NCBI GenBank assembly: GCA_017883105.1
Contig: JADGOF010000011.1
Location: forward strand, 1 to 17,957
Source: Acidimicrobiales bacterium
Lineage (GTDB): Bacteria > Actinomycetota > Acidimicrobiia > Acidimicrobiales > RAAP-2
DNA: 17,957 bases
Direction of reading: 5' to 3'
Shown: in pieces, positions 8,145 to 15,494 of the stretch
How positions within the stretch are numbered: the stretch's first letter is position 1
Layout: each line of letters opens with the position of its first letter
The notes under the pieces: model-generated
The model's input: only the letters and a program-made list of their open reading frames with translations
Told to the model about the DNA's origin: nothing
Databases searched by the model: none
Program-made: the position numbers and the translations under genes

Positions 8145-9047
8145 TCACAGGTGGGTCCCGGTGAACGAAGCCAGGGCGGGATAGAAGATGAGGAGGCCGT
8201 AGCCGGCCATGAGCAGCACGCCGGGGAGCAGCATCTTCTGGGTCACCGCCTGGGCCGAGTCCTCCAGAGCGGACGTCTCCTTCAGCCGGAGCGAATGGGC
8301 CTTCGCCTCCAGGGAGTCGCGGATGCGAGCTCCATCTCCCGCCTGGGACATGGACCGGGCCAGATCGGTGAGGTCGGGGACGTCGAAGCGGACGGCTAGC
8401 CGCTCGAGGCCCTCCCAGGGTTGCTTCCGGTAGGCCTGGGCCCACAGCAGGCTCTGCGCGATCTCTCGCATCGCCCAGTCGGTGGACGACACGGTGGAGG
8501 CCACCTCCAGGGCGCTCGACCACCCCATAGCCCCAGCCATGGCCATCGACACCAGGGAGGCGTAGGTGGAGAGCGAGTGGCAGAAGTGCCGGCGACGACG
8601 GGTGGCGGCCTGATGCAGATCGACGAACGGGGTGGCAACACCGAGAGCACCTAGCACCAGGACCCCGAGGGCAGGGAGTTCGATGCCGGGATGCACCCCG
8701 ACCGCCCCGGCGGCGACGCACGCCACCGGGCCGAGCAAAGCCAACCCGATCCCGTAGCCCACGACTTTGACCGCGAACGTCTCGGTCGGCGTGCCGGTGA
8801 TGGCCAAGTCGGGAAGAACGATGTCGGCGAGTCTCTGGATCTTGCGGACGTTGACCTCGAGCAGGTGCCCACAGAGTCGACGGGCCCCGCCGACCCCTTG
8901 GGTGAAGACGTCCGTCGGGGCGGTCACGTGCTCTCCGGACAGACGGGCGAGTGCCGCCCGAAGGGTGAGCGGCGGAGGGAAGAGCCCCCAGACAACGGCG
9001 GCCAAGCCGACACCCACACCGAGTCCCATGAGGATGATGACGACCAT
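8145..9047 (-). CDS. tadC: TadC-like inner-membrane platform protein (T2SF)
   Basis: 300 residues. N-terminal membrane segment (about 2-23), two further hydrophobic stretches (about 72-120), a type II secretion F domain (about 135-270) with the usual amphipathic helices, including SMAMAGAMGWSSALEVA and LARSMSQAGDGARIRDSL, and a C-terminal membrane helix (about 272-292, LLPGVLLMAGYGLLIFYPAL). Together with TadB it would form the membrane platform on which TadA drives pilus assembly. It follows TadB after a 9-nt gap with GGGGG before the ATG, and is followed by the pilin gene after 109 nt. Confidence 0.88.
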   Translation of the reverse strand: MVVIILMGLGVGVGLAAVVWGLFPPPLTLRAALARLSGEHVTAPTDVFTQGVGGARRLCGHLLEVNVRKIQRLADIVLPDLAITGTPTETFAVKVVGYGIGLALLGPVACVAAGAVGVHPGIELPALGVLVLGALGVATPFVDLHQAATRRRRHFCHSLSTYASLVSMAMAGAMGWSSALEVASTVSSTDWAMREIAQSLLWAQAYRKQPWEGLERLAVRFDVPDLTDLARSMSQAGDGARIRDSLEAKAHSLRLKETSALEDSAQAVTQKMLLPGVLLMAGYGLLIFYPALASFTGTHL

Positions 9048-9056
9048 CTCGACCCC

Positions 9057-10007
9057 CTACTTCCGTCCGGCCCGGGCCGGAGCCGCGCCAGTTCTGACTG
9101 GGCTGCCTCTGCGTTGGTCGTGTCTGGACGAGGCGGCCGATGCCGGTAGGTCTGTGTGATCGGTCGGAGCTGTGAAGCCCTCGCCCTTACCGAACAGCCG
9201 GGGCATGGGTTGGGGACGCGACAGCCGGTTCATGGCAGCGAAGCCGGCGGCGAACAGACCGGCCACGGCCAGAAGGACGATCTGGCCGACCGGGGTACCG
9301 AACGGCTTGAAGTAGCCGTGACCGATGAGGAGCACGCCGAACGTAAAGACCAGGGTCACCGCGATGACCAGGCGCATGTCCCGCCGGGGCTTGGCCCGGG
9401 CGATCTCGATGCGTTGCCAGAGGGCGATCTGGTCTCTCGTGTTGGCCGCGGCGGTGGCCAGCAGGCTCTGCAGGTCGGATCCTCCGAACCGGCTGGCCAG
9501 GATGAGTGGGGCGACAGCCTCGTCGACGGCGGCATCGCCCAGCTCGTCGGCAAAGGTGTAGAGAGCGGCATCGAGGGCCACTCCGCTCTTGATGCGGACG
9601 ACGAGGGCGGCCACGTTGTCACGGATCGACGGTGGTGCTGTGTGCACCGTGGACTCGATGGCGGCGAGAAGCCCCCGATGGGCAGCGATGCTGTCCCGGA
9701 GCGCCTCGATCCAGGTGGCCAAAGCTTCCAGGCGGTTGGTGACCCGACGAGAGGTGTTGGGCTGGAGGGCCGAGCGCAGGGTCCACCCCACGGCTCCACC
9801 GATGGCCGCGCCCACCGGCCAACGGGTGACCAGCCCGACGATGAGGGCGAGTGCGACCGCGCAGATGGCGGCCTGCCGGTTGGCCGGGTCCAAGCGCTTC
9901 ACCATCGACATCCGCCCGACCGGAGCACCGGTCGACCAGAAACCCGAGATCACCAGTGCGATGCCCACCCCGATGCCGGCCCCGACCAGGACGACGACCG
10001 GGGTCAT
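9057..10007 (-). CDS. tadB: TadB-like inner-membrane platform protein (T2SF)
   Basis: 316 residues. Two N-terminal membrane segments (about 4-23 and 47-78), a cytoplasmic T2SF domain (about 95-205) with WIEALRDSIAAHRGLLAAIE and LILASRFGGSDLQSLLATAA, then two C-terminal helices (about 212-232 and 241-259) and a basic tail. This is the TadB pattern: partner of TadC and docking site for the TadA ATPase. The ATG overlaps the TadA stop by 4 nt (ATGA), so translation is coupled. Confidence 0.88.
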   Translation of the reverse strand: MTPVVVLVGAGIGVGIALVISGFWSTGAPVGRMSMVKRLDPANRQAAICAVALALIVGLVTRWPVGAAIGGAVGWTLRSALQPNTSRRVTNRLEALATWIEALRDSIAAHRGLLAAIESTVHTAPPSIRDNVAALVVRIKSGVALDAALYTFADELGDAAVDEAVAPLILASRFGGSDLQSLLATAAANTRDQIALWQRIEIARAKPRRDMRLVIAVTLVFTFGVLLIGHGYFKPFGTPVGQIVLLAVAGLFAAGFAAMNRLSRPQPMPRLFGKGEGFTAPTDHTDLPASAASSRHDQRRGSPVRTGAAPARAGRK

Positions 10008-11302
10008 CGACCGAACCCGTGGATTGGCGCCACATATCCCACGTCGGCGAGGCGTTCCCGCAGGCCGGGTGGCATGCCCAGGTGCAGCACGGCCGGTCCA
10101 CCGCCTTCTGGCTCGGCGAAGATCTCGGTCGAGATGACGTGGGGGCCGTCGGCGTCCTCCACCACCCGCACCGAGGACACATACCGCCGGGCCAGTCCCG
10201 AGGCGTCGGGCCGTTTACGCACGAAGATCACCAGGTCCAGCGCCTGGGCGGTGAGCTGGGCGGCGGCGTTGTCAGAGAGATGCTTGGGCGACTGGGAGGC
10301 GTAGGTCTTGATCTTGCCGAAGGTGCCCTCGGTTGAGTCGGCATGAATGGTGCACATCGACCCGGCCTTGCCCGCCGTCATAGCGTTGAGCATGGGCACG
10401 ATCTCGTCTCCCAGCACTTCGCCCACGATGACCCGGTCGGCGTCGTGGCGGTTTGCCCGTTGCACCAAGTACTCCATGGACACCGCCCCCTGGCCCTCGG
10501 TGTTGGCCTCCCTCGTCTCCCACCCAACGCAGTCGGGATGGCGATGAGGCAGTTCGTGCAGCCCGAGCTCGTAGGACAGCTCGATGGTGACGATCCGGTC
10601 AGCCGGGTCGGCCTCGGCCGCCAGGGCGCGAAGCAGGGTGGTCTTTCCGGCGTCGGTGCCCCCGGAGACGATCAGGTTGAGCCTGGCCCGCACTGCCGCA
10701 GCGAGGAACCGGCCCAGCTCGTCGGTGATCGAGTCGGACAGGTCGGACAGCACTGGGTCGACAAGACGGTGCCGGCGGATGGACACACACGGCCGGTCGG
10801 ACACCTCGATCATGGCCGACAGGCGGTGACCCCCGGCCAGGTGCAGGTCGACGATCGGCTTGGCGCTGTCTATCCGGCGCTCGCCTCCGGTGTGGTGGGC
10901 CCGGGCGGCTCGCTGGACCAGCTCGATGAGCTCCTCGTCGGAGTCGGCGATCGGGTCAACCTGTTCTTTGATCCCATCCGCGCGCTTGACCCACACGGTG
11001 TCGGCACCGTTGATATTGATGTTCTCGATGTCGTCCTCATCGAGCAGCATCTGGAGGCGACCGAGGCCGAGCTGGCTGGCAACCAGTCGCCGGACGATCT
11101 GCTCCTCTTCTTCCGCGGTCGGTGTGGTGACCGCCCCTTCCACCATGGACCGGGCCGCCTCGTCGATGGCTTCTCTGGCCAGCTTCTCGACGAACGAGCG
11201 GCGCTCGCCTTCGCTCATGCCGGCGGCTCCGTAGCGGACGATGCCGTCGGCCACGTGCTCGGCGGCGAACTGCTCGACATCCCGACGTTCAGAATCGTTC
11301 AC
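10004..11302 (-). CDS. tadA: TadA/CpaF-type secretion ATPase
   Basis: 432 residues, typical CpaF length. N-terminal helical domain, then NININGADTVWV (about 94-105) typical of CpaF; Walker A GGTDAGKT (214-221); Asp-box region TIELSYELGL (about 239-248), where the usual acidic pair is partly replaced; Walker B with catalytic Glu in RVIVGEVLGDE (290-300); and His box CTIHADS (317-323). It hydrolyses ATP as a hexamer at the cytoplasmic face to drive Flp pilus extension. The GTG start overlaps the CpaE stop (GTGA), with GGGAGG upstream. All essential motifs are intact, so it should be active. Confidence 0.93.
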   Translation of the reverse strand: MNDSERRDVEQFAAEHVADGIVRYGAAGMSEGERRSFVEKLAREAIDEAARSMVEGAVTTPTAEEEEQIVRRLVASQLGLGRLQMLLDEDDIENININGADTVWVKRADGIKEQVDPIADSDEELIELVQRAARAHHTGGERRIDSAKPIVDLHLAGGHRLSAMIEVSDRPCVSIRRHRLVDPVLSDLSDSITDELGRFLAAAVRARLNLIVSGGTDAGKTTLLRALAAEADPADRIVTIELSYELGLHELPHRHPDCVGWETREANTEGQGAVSMEYLVQRANRHDADRVIVGEVLGDEIVPMLNAMTAGKAGSMCTIHADSTEGTFGKIKTYASQSPKHLSDNAAAQLTAQALDLVIFVRKRPDASGLARRYVSSVRVVEDADGPHVISTEIFAEPEGGGPAVLHLGMPPGLRERLADVGYVAPIHGFGR

Positions 11303-12228
11303 CGGCCCGCCTCCCTCGTCGACCCGGAGCCGGCCCCGGCCAACTCGCCCTCCGGCACGGCTCGATCGACGGTTTTCTTCGGTTGGTGGATGTCCACGGG
11401 ACCAGCTGGAGCGAGGACGTCGGTGGGCGCTGCACCCCCGGGTGGAGCAACGTCAGCGGGGTCGGTTCCGGTCAACGCCTCGGGCACCAATATTGGATCG
11501 GCCCCGACCGGCGAAGTCGGGTCTATGCCCAACGCCCGGACGGTGTCGTCCGCCCATCGGAGCAACCGGGTTCGCTCAAGTCTCTTCACCGCCCGCCGGT
11601 TCGCCAATGCGGCTGCTGCTCCCGGGTCGTCGGGCATAGGTGGGAGTACCTCGACCTGCAGGGTGCGTGCGATGTCAGTCGCCGAGAACTGGGCGGTTCC
11701 CGTAGGGACGACGAGGAGACCGCGCCCTCGCAACTCGGCGGCCAGCCCGGGCAGTGCCTCCCGCAGATGGACGATGGCCTCGAGCGTCGACTGGCACAGC
11801 ACCACCAACGCATCAGCCTGGGCAAGCACGTCCCGGACGCCGCCTCCAAGGTTGGGGAGCAGCCGCCCCACATCGATCACGACATCAGCGTCGATGGCGC
11901 TGAGCGCACCGGCGACGATCGGCCACGCTTTCTCGTTGGCGACAGCTTGGTGCGGGCCTCCCAGACCGAACAGAACCGGAAGGCCCCCGGGAAGGTGGTC
12001 GACGTGGTCCCAGATGTCCTCGGGGACGAGGGCGCGCCGTGCTGCCGCGAAGAGGGAGGAGAGGCCTCCGGTGGGGGCCATTGCGTAGCGGGGAGCGAGG
12101 TCACCGCCGAAGGGATCGGCCTCGACCAGGAGGACCTGGCGGCCCTCCGGCCAGCTGGCGGCCAGGGCGGTGGCCGCCGTGGTAACCCCCGGTGAGCCCT
12201 TGACGGAGGCGAGGGCGATCAGGGTCAC
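11299..12228 (-). CDS. CpaE/TadZ-like ParA-family ATPase, atypical P-loop
   Basis: 309 residues of the ParA/MinD fold. The P-loop is SVKGSPGVTTAA (about 8-19): the deviant-Walker signature Lys10 is present, but the Lys that normally precedes Thr is Val15. Other parts are LLVEADPFGGDLA (about 33-45) and DADVVIDVGRLLPN (about 112-125). From residue ~200 the chain continues to a Pro/Ala-rich tail. CpaE/TadZ proteins place the Tad machine in the cell. The missing P-loop Lys suggests weak or absent ATP hydrolysis, although similar KGSPGVTT loops occur, as I recall, in actinobacterial homologues. The GTG start has GGAGG 6-7 nt upstream and overlaps the CpaB stop (GTGA). Confidence 0.85.
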   Translation of the reverse strand: MTLIALASVKGSPGVTTAATALAASWPEGRQVLLVEADPFGGDLAPRYAMAPTGGLSSLFAAARRALVPEDIWDHVDHLPGGLPVLFGLGGPHQAVANEKAWPIVAGALSAIDADVVIDVGRLLPNLGGGVRDVLAQADALVVLCQSTLEAIVHLREALPGLAAELRGRGLLVVPTGTAQFSATDIARTLQVEVLPPMPDDPGAAAALANRRAVKRLERTRLLRWADDTVRALGIDPTSPVGADPILVPEALTGTDPADVAPPGGAAPTDVLAPAGPVDIHQPKKTVDRAVPEGELAGAGSGSTREAGR

Positions 12229-12965
12229 TGTGCACCTCCCGACTTTGTTTGTGCAGACGTTGTCCCCTCGCTGACCAGGGAAAGACCGATCTGGTCGGCA
12301 GCCGCGTAGGAGGTGACCTGGGCTGCTTCCGAGCCTGGGATTTCCAAGGACACCGAGGCCACGTACTGGGTTTGATTCGCCGGTGGGGGACCGACAGCGA
12401 AGACGGTGGCCGAGGGGACCAGCGTCTTCCCGATGGTTCCTCCGATGGTCGATCCCTGACCTGTCTGGGGGACGGCGACCACTTGGACGGTGTCGCCGGC
12501 CACCAGGGCCACCGAGGGCATCTGGTCGCCCTTCAACAGCGCGCCCACCACCTGTTCGCCCGAAGCAAGTTGCGGGGTGGCGGCCAGCATTTGTCTGACC
12601 AGCACCTGGCCGGGGTAGACGGGGGTGTCAAGCTGCTGTCCGACCACGACTGCGGATCCTGTGGCCGCCATGGCCGTAATGGCGCCCGAGGCCGGAATCG
12701 ACGCTGTGGCGAGGTCGCCCGCCGTGAGCACGGTGCCAGCGGGCAGGCCCTTGGCTGCCACCAGGATCGACACCTTCTTGGCCGACGACTGGAAGACCGC
12801 GCCCGCCACAGCAGCGCACACCAGCACCAGGGCGACGCCGAGCCCGATCTGCCACGGACGACGCTGGTGGGTGGTCGACGAGATCCTCAGCCCGCCGGCC
12901 CGGCTCTCCCCGGCGGGGGGTGGCGCCGTGAAGGCGGAGCGGGTGGGGGCGGTAGTGATGGCCAT
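12225..12965 (-). CDS. cpaB: CpaB/RcpC-like SAF-domain pilus assembly protein
   Basis: 246 residues. Cytoplasmic basic N-terminus, one membrane helix (about residues 43-61, IGLGVALVLVCAAVAGAVF), then a SAF domain (about 67-130): SILVAAKGLPAGTVLTAGDL and GQQLDTPVYPGQVLVRQML, followed by a C-terminal domain (about 130-235). CpaB/RcpC proteins act outside the membrane, where the SAF domain may bind cell-wall glycan; in Gram-negatives they support the secretin, which a Gram-positive lacks. Start choice: GGGAG lies 5 nt before the ATG at 12965 and overlaps the GTG at 12971, so ATG is preferred. Confidence 0.85.
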   Translation of the reverse strand: MAITTAPTRSAFTAPPPAGESRAGGLRISSTTHQRRPWQIGLGVALVLVCAAVAGAVFQSSAKKVSILVAAKGLPAGTVLTAGDLATASIPASGAITAMAATGSAVVVGQQLDTPVYPGQVLVRQMLAATPQLASGEQVVGALLKGDQMPSVALVAGDTVQVVAVPQTGQGSTIGGTIGKTLVPSATVFAVGPPPANQTQYVASVSLEIPGSEAAQVTSYAAADQIGLSLVSEGTTSAQTKSGGAQ

Positions 12966-12980
12966 GGGCACTCCCGATCT

Positions 12981-13901
12981 TCAGTTGTTCACGGACTCGA
13001 TCTGGGCCACCTTGAGGGAGGTCACTCCCCGGGTGGTGAGGCTGGGCAGGGCACCGGCCGAGCCGTTGGGTCCCGCCCAGGCCACCGTCCAAGTGATGGT
13101 GGCGGTGACCGGGAAGGCGGCATCGTTCGGATTGCTGTCGGGAGACGGTTGGCCAGCCGACGTGGTGGTGTAGGTGTGCGAGCAGGTCGTCGACTGGTCG
13201 GTGGCGGGGAGAGCAGGGTCGTAGGAGGTGCCGGGGCCGTTGCAGGTGACCGTCGATCCGTCGCCTGTTTCCCAAGTGACATATGACGGAGTGGCGGTAG
13301 CGGTGGCGGCCACGCATCCACCGGCATTGCAGGCCTGGGCCGTTGTGGAAAGCGGATGCCACATCGAGGAGGTGATCCAGAGCCACTCGGCCAGATTCAC
13401 GTAGCCCGTAGTCGACGGACTGAGGGTCAAGGCGGGGGTCGGGAGCTGCAACTCGCTAGCCGCTTGGGCGCCGGCAACGGCAGGATCGGGTGGCGGGACA
13501 GTGGGTGCCGCCTGACCGGTCGCCAACCACACCACGCCAGTGGCCTGACTGGCCGCACTTCCAATGGCACACGTGTTGAAGTACCAGGCACCGGGTTGGG
13601 TCGCACCGGCTGGCGGAGGACCGCCGTCCTGGCCGGGAAACTCAGACGAATAGGGCACGTAGTTCGGACATGTCGGCACGGAGACAGTGGTCGCACCGCC
13701 GCCGCCGGTCGGGGCACTTCCGCCACCGGAGCCCGAACCGGTGCCCGTGGTGCCTGACACTCCGCTTCCGCAGCTGACGGTGCTGCCGTTATCCGTGCAG
13801 GTACCAGTGATGCCTCCCGCGAACGCGTTCACCGTCGGAAGAGACATCCACAACGCCGTGAGGCCAACGACTGCAACCGTTGCCTTCAGCGCCCTCCTCA
13901 T
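12981..13901 (-). CDS. Secreted PKD-like protein of the pilus operon
   Basis: 306 residues. Signal peptide MRRALKATVAVVGLTALWMS with cleavage probably after NAFA (about residue 28). The mature part starts with a Cys/Gly-rich stretch (CTDNGSTVSC), then a Gly/Ser/Thr linker, CPNYVPYS, and a region with paired cysteines (CNAGGC). The C-terminal third (about 215-290) has VTWETGDGSTVTCNGPGTSY and CSHTYTTTS followed by TATITWTVAWAG, which resembles a PKD-type beta-sandwich. It has no catalytic motif. It is exported and probably associates with the pilus or the wall; a tip or adhesin role is a guess. The ATG at 13901 overlaps the lipoprotein stop (ATGA) and directly precedes the signal peptide, so longer starts are rejected. 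Confidence 0.75.
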   Translation of the reverse strand: MRRALKATVAVVGLTALWMSLPTVNAFAGGITGTCTDNGSTVSCGSGVSGTTGTGSGSGGGSAPTGGGGATTVSVPTCPNYVPYSSEFPGQDGGPPPAGATQPGAWYFNTCAIGSAASQATGVVWLATGQAAPTVPPPDPAVAGAQAASELQLPTPALTLSPSTTGYVNLAEWLWITSSMWHPLSTTAQACNAGGCVAATATATPSYVTWETGDGSTVTCNGPGTSYDPALPATDQSTTCSHTYTTTSAGQPSPDSNPNDAAFPVTATITWTVAWAGPNGSAGALPSLTTRGVTSLKVAQIESVNN

Positions 13902-14524
13902 GGGCACTTCGCAACAGACGATGTCTTGAAGGAGGCGATCTTCCAAGAGCCCCCGATCAACTGGAGCATCCACGATCCCTGGCCGCTACCAGCTCCACCG
14001 TCCAACGTGGCCGGGCCCGGTTTGCCGGCCGCAGTGGTGGTCCCCGTGTCGTGAATACAGCCGGTGACCGTCGCCGTCGTTGGGTTAAGCGTCGACACCT
14101 TCGGGCTACCGAGATCGAAGGACGTCGGGCCGTTGAGCTGGCCCATCTTCACGCCGACGAGGAACGTCTGCTCGGACTTGAGGGCGGGATCGACGAAGTA
14201 GTTGGCCAGGTTCGGCCACAGCGTGACCGCCGTCTGGCCGGCCACAAGGTTGGCCCGATCCTGCTGCCACGGTGCCTGCAGGTAGCCGTAGAGGGTCTGT
14301 TGGGCCGACTGCCAGGCGTTCAGAACGGCCGCCTGGTCCCCCGAGGTGGATCCACTGGTGGTCGTCGTTGTCGGGCTGGCCAGAGACGTCGTCGGACTCG
14401 AACGCGTCGTCGAGATCGATGACGAGGATCCCGATCCGCAGGCGGCCAGCCCCATGGCCGCCAGGGTCAACCCACAACCGAAGAACCAGTTCCGAACTCT
14501 GCCCTTCTGCCCATGGCCACTCAT
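13898..14524 (-). CDS. Secreted lipoprotein, first gene of the pilus operon
   Basis: 208 residues. The lipoprotein signal ends in LAAC with the modified Cys at about residue 29, followed by a Ser/Thr-rich spacer (about 30-60) and a soluble domain (about 62-208) with LNAWQSAQQTLYGYLQAPW and a C-terminal GGSWKIASFKTSSVAKC. The overall pattern resembles small NTF2/SnoaL-like extracytoplasmic domains, but this is weak. It is anchored to the outer face of the membrane; its role in the pilus is unknown. Start choice: AGGAG lies 8 nt before the ATG at 14524 and only touches the GTG at 14533. It is the promoter-proximal gene, and it overlaps the next gene by 4 nt. Confidence 0.78.
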   Translation of the reverse strand: MSGHGQKGRVRNWFFGCGLTLAAMGLAACGSGSSSSISTTRSSPTTSLASPTTTTTSGSTSGDQAAVLNAWQSAQQTLYGYLQAPWQQDRANLVAGQTAVTLWPNLANYFVDPALKSEQTFLVGVKMGQLNGPTSFDLGSPKVSTLNPTTATVTGCIHDTGTTTAAGKPGPATLDGGAGSGQGSWMLQLIGGSWKIASFKTSSVAKCP

Positions 14525-14628
14525 TCGGTTCACTCCTGCTTTCGTCCTAGGACGCAGTCCCCGTTACCGCCCGGGCTCTGCATGCCACACCGTCGGGGAT
14601 GCGCATCCGAACGCAGCATGACTGTCCA

Positions 14629-14650
14629 ACGTCACCCTGAACGTCACCCT
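14629..14650 (-). repeat. Direct pair of the 10-bp motif, copies 1-2
   Basis: ACGTCACCCT occurs at 14629-14638 and again at 14641-14650, a 12-bp period. On the minus strand this reads AGGGTGACGT twice, pointing at the pilus operon. Same-face spacing of just over one helix turn is typical for two regulator subunits bound side by side. Confidence 0.85.
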
Positions 14651-14754
14651 CGGCCCCCGAACTGGGAACATTTCGTGGTCCATGAAGGCCCGGGTCAATC
14701 GGATATATCGACGAATTCCGAACTTCGTTCGGGCGATCAGCACCGGTCAGTCCG

Positions 14755-14776
14755 ACGTCACCCTGAACGTCACCCT
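14755..14776 (-). repeat. Direct pair of the 10-bp motif, copies 3-4
   Basis: ACGTCACCCT at 14755-14764 and 14767-14776, again with a 12-bp period and the same GA spacer as copies 1-2. This pair is 126 bp from the first pair, which is close to 12 helix turns. Confidence 0.85.
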
Positions 14777-14861
14777 CCCTGGTCAGGGGCCTGGACTGGA
14801 CCCGCACACGGTCACTGTTCCGGGGTCCGTCGGATGCACTCGACTCCACCGGATCCCTGCG

Positions 14862-14871
14862 AGGGTGACGT
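14862..14871 (+). repeat. Single copy of the 10-bp motif, copy 5
   Basis: AGGGTGACGT on the plus strand, exact match, just downstream of the RHH gene. It is the only copy not obviously upstream of a gene in its own orientation. Confidence 0.75.
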
Positions 14872-14926
14872 TGCTGTCGCCGGAGATCCAGTCCCAGCTC
14901 GTTGCCGCCGACCAGATCTTGGAGAT

Positions 14927-15178
14927 TCAGTGACCCTTGTCCAGCGCCCGCTGGAGTGCCCAGCTGACGAACTGAGAGACACTCCAACCTCGGCGTTCGG
15001 CCTCTGATCGAACTTCTTCTCGGAGCACTCGATCGAGCCAGTAGGTGGCACGGACGTGCCGGGCCTCCCACGACTGACCGTCGGGCTCTGGCACCTTGGC
15101 GCCTTTCGGGCTCGAGGTGCCGCGCGCTTGTTGAACCACCAGCGTTCCCCTTCGTCTGACTCGACCTGCCTTCGCCAA
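14927..15178 (-). CDS. Ribbon-helix-helix (CopG-like) DNA-binding regulator
   Basis: 83 residues. The first 40 are basic and probably flexible. The C-terminal half has the ribbon-helix-helix pattern: a short strand (VRATYWLD), helix A (VLREEVRSEAERRG), the turn WSVSQ, and helix B (FVSWALQRALDKG). Such proteins bind operators as dimers and often repress their own promoter. The start is a TTG at 15178 with GAGGG about 9 nt upstream; a start further inside is possible because the conserved part begins only near residue 40. A promoter and a long inverted repeat lie just upstream and fit autoregulation. It could be the master switch between the outward-facing pilus and small-gene operons. No toxin partner is next to it, so a plain antitoxin role is less likely. 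Confidence 0.75.
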   Translation of the reverse strand: MAKAGRVRRRGTLVVQQARGTSSPKGAKVPEPDGQSWEARHVRATYWLDRVLREEVRSEAERRGWSVSQFVSWALQRALDKGH

Positions 15179-15207
15179 CTCCGGCCCTCGTCAGCATCAC
15201 AGCGGTC

Positions 15208-15236
15208 ATCGTAGTTGAACCACGTACCGTATGCAA
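15208..15236 (-). promoter_or_regulatory. Probable promoter of the RHH regulator gene
   Basis: On the minus strand TTGCAT (15236-15231) is followed after 17 bp by TACGAT (15213-15208), a good actinobacterial-type -10. Transcription would start near 15200, about 20 nt before the TTG start. The left arm of the inverted repeat fills the space between the two hexamers, so a bound repressor would block polymerase. Confidence 0.5.
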
Positions 15237-15264
15237 CATACCGTAAACCGCATACGGTCCGTGG
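15220..15264. repeat. Inverted repeat, probable operator of the RHH regulator
   Basis: Left arm CCACGTACCGTATGC (15220-15234) and right arm GCATACGGTCCGTGG (15250-15264) are inverted copies with 14 of 15 positions matching, separated by 15 bp. The spacer holds a further half-like ATACCGTA. The arms overlap the promoter of the RHH gene. The size suits two cooperatively bound dimers. Confidence 0.75.
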
Positions 15265-15348
15265 TCATGGTCTCACCGAGCGTCGAAGACGGAGGGGAAT
15301 CCAATCAACGTCGGTGAGCCGGGCCCACTTCCGAGCCGATCCGGGCTC

Positions 15349-15434
15349 AGGGTGACGTTGGTGCCTTGAGGGTGACGTTTGGTCGCTCGGGTTGCTCCGT
15401 GAACGCTCCCGGCGGGTGACATTGCGGGTGACGT
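15349..15434 (+). repeat. Four copies of the 10-bp motif before the small-gene operon, copies 6-9
   Basis: AGGGTGACGT at 15349-15358 and 15369-15378 (20-bp spacing, exact), then CGGGTGACAT at 15413-15422 and CGGGTGACGT at 15425-15434 (12-bp spacing, each near-exact). All read toward the gene at 15495, lying about 60-146 nt upstream. Orientation relative to the downstream gene is the same as in the pilus-operon pairs. Confidence 0.82.
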
Positions 15435-15494
15435 CCGTCTGGACGATGAGTCGTGACGGGAGCAGAAGGCCCTGTCACAAACAAGGGAGACCAG

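Larger units (their letters stand above)
14525..14926 (-). promoter_or_regulatory. Control region upstream of the pilus operon
   Basis: These 402 bases hold no convincing gene. They contain five of the nine copies of the 10-bp motif (listed separately), four of which read AGGGTGACGT toward the pilus operon. The two pairs lie about 105-126 and 231-252 nt upstream of the lipoprotein start. The operon promoter must lie between the first pair and 14524. A TTGGAC directly follows one repeat on the minus strand, but no good -10 hexamer sits at the right distance. No terminator is seen downstream of the RHH gene, so its transcript may read into the pilus operon. Confidence 0.55.
15179..15494. promoter_or_regulatory. 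Divergent control region between RHH gene and small-gene operon
   Basis: These 316 bases carry no gene. They hold the RHH promoter, the long inverted repeat and motif copies 6-9. The plus-strand operon must be started from the right part, probably between 15380 and 15480; I see no clear -35/-10 pair there. Confidence 0.5.

Noticed and set aside
10343..12088. 581-codon plus-strand frame opposite TadA and CpaE
   Set aside because: It is a mirror frame of GC-rich coding DNA with no domain, while the minus strand has intact TadA and ParA-type motifs.
3311..14524. Type IV conjugation system
   Set aside because: The ATPase, platform proteins, pilins and CpaB/CpaE proteins are all Tad type. No relaxase, coupling protein or VirB4 is present in the window.
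14547..15239. 230-codon minus-strand frame over the control region
   Set aside because: It spans the motif repeats and inverted repeat, overlaps the RHH gene in another frame, and has low-complexity Arg/Ser/Gly composition.
14629..15434. CRISPR array
   Set aside because: The units are 10 bp with 2-bp, 10-bp or irregular spacing and both orientations, with no unique spacers of regular length and no cas gene.
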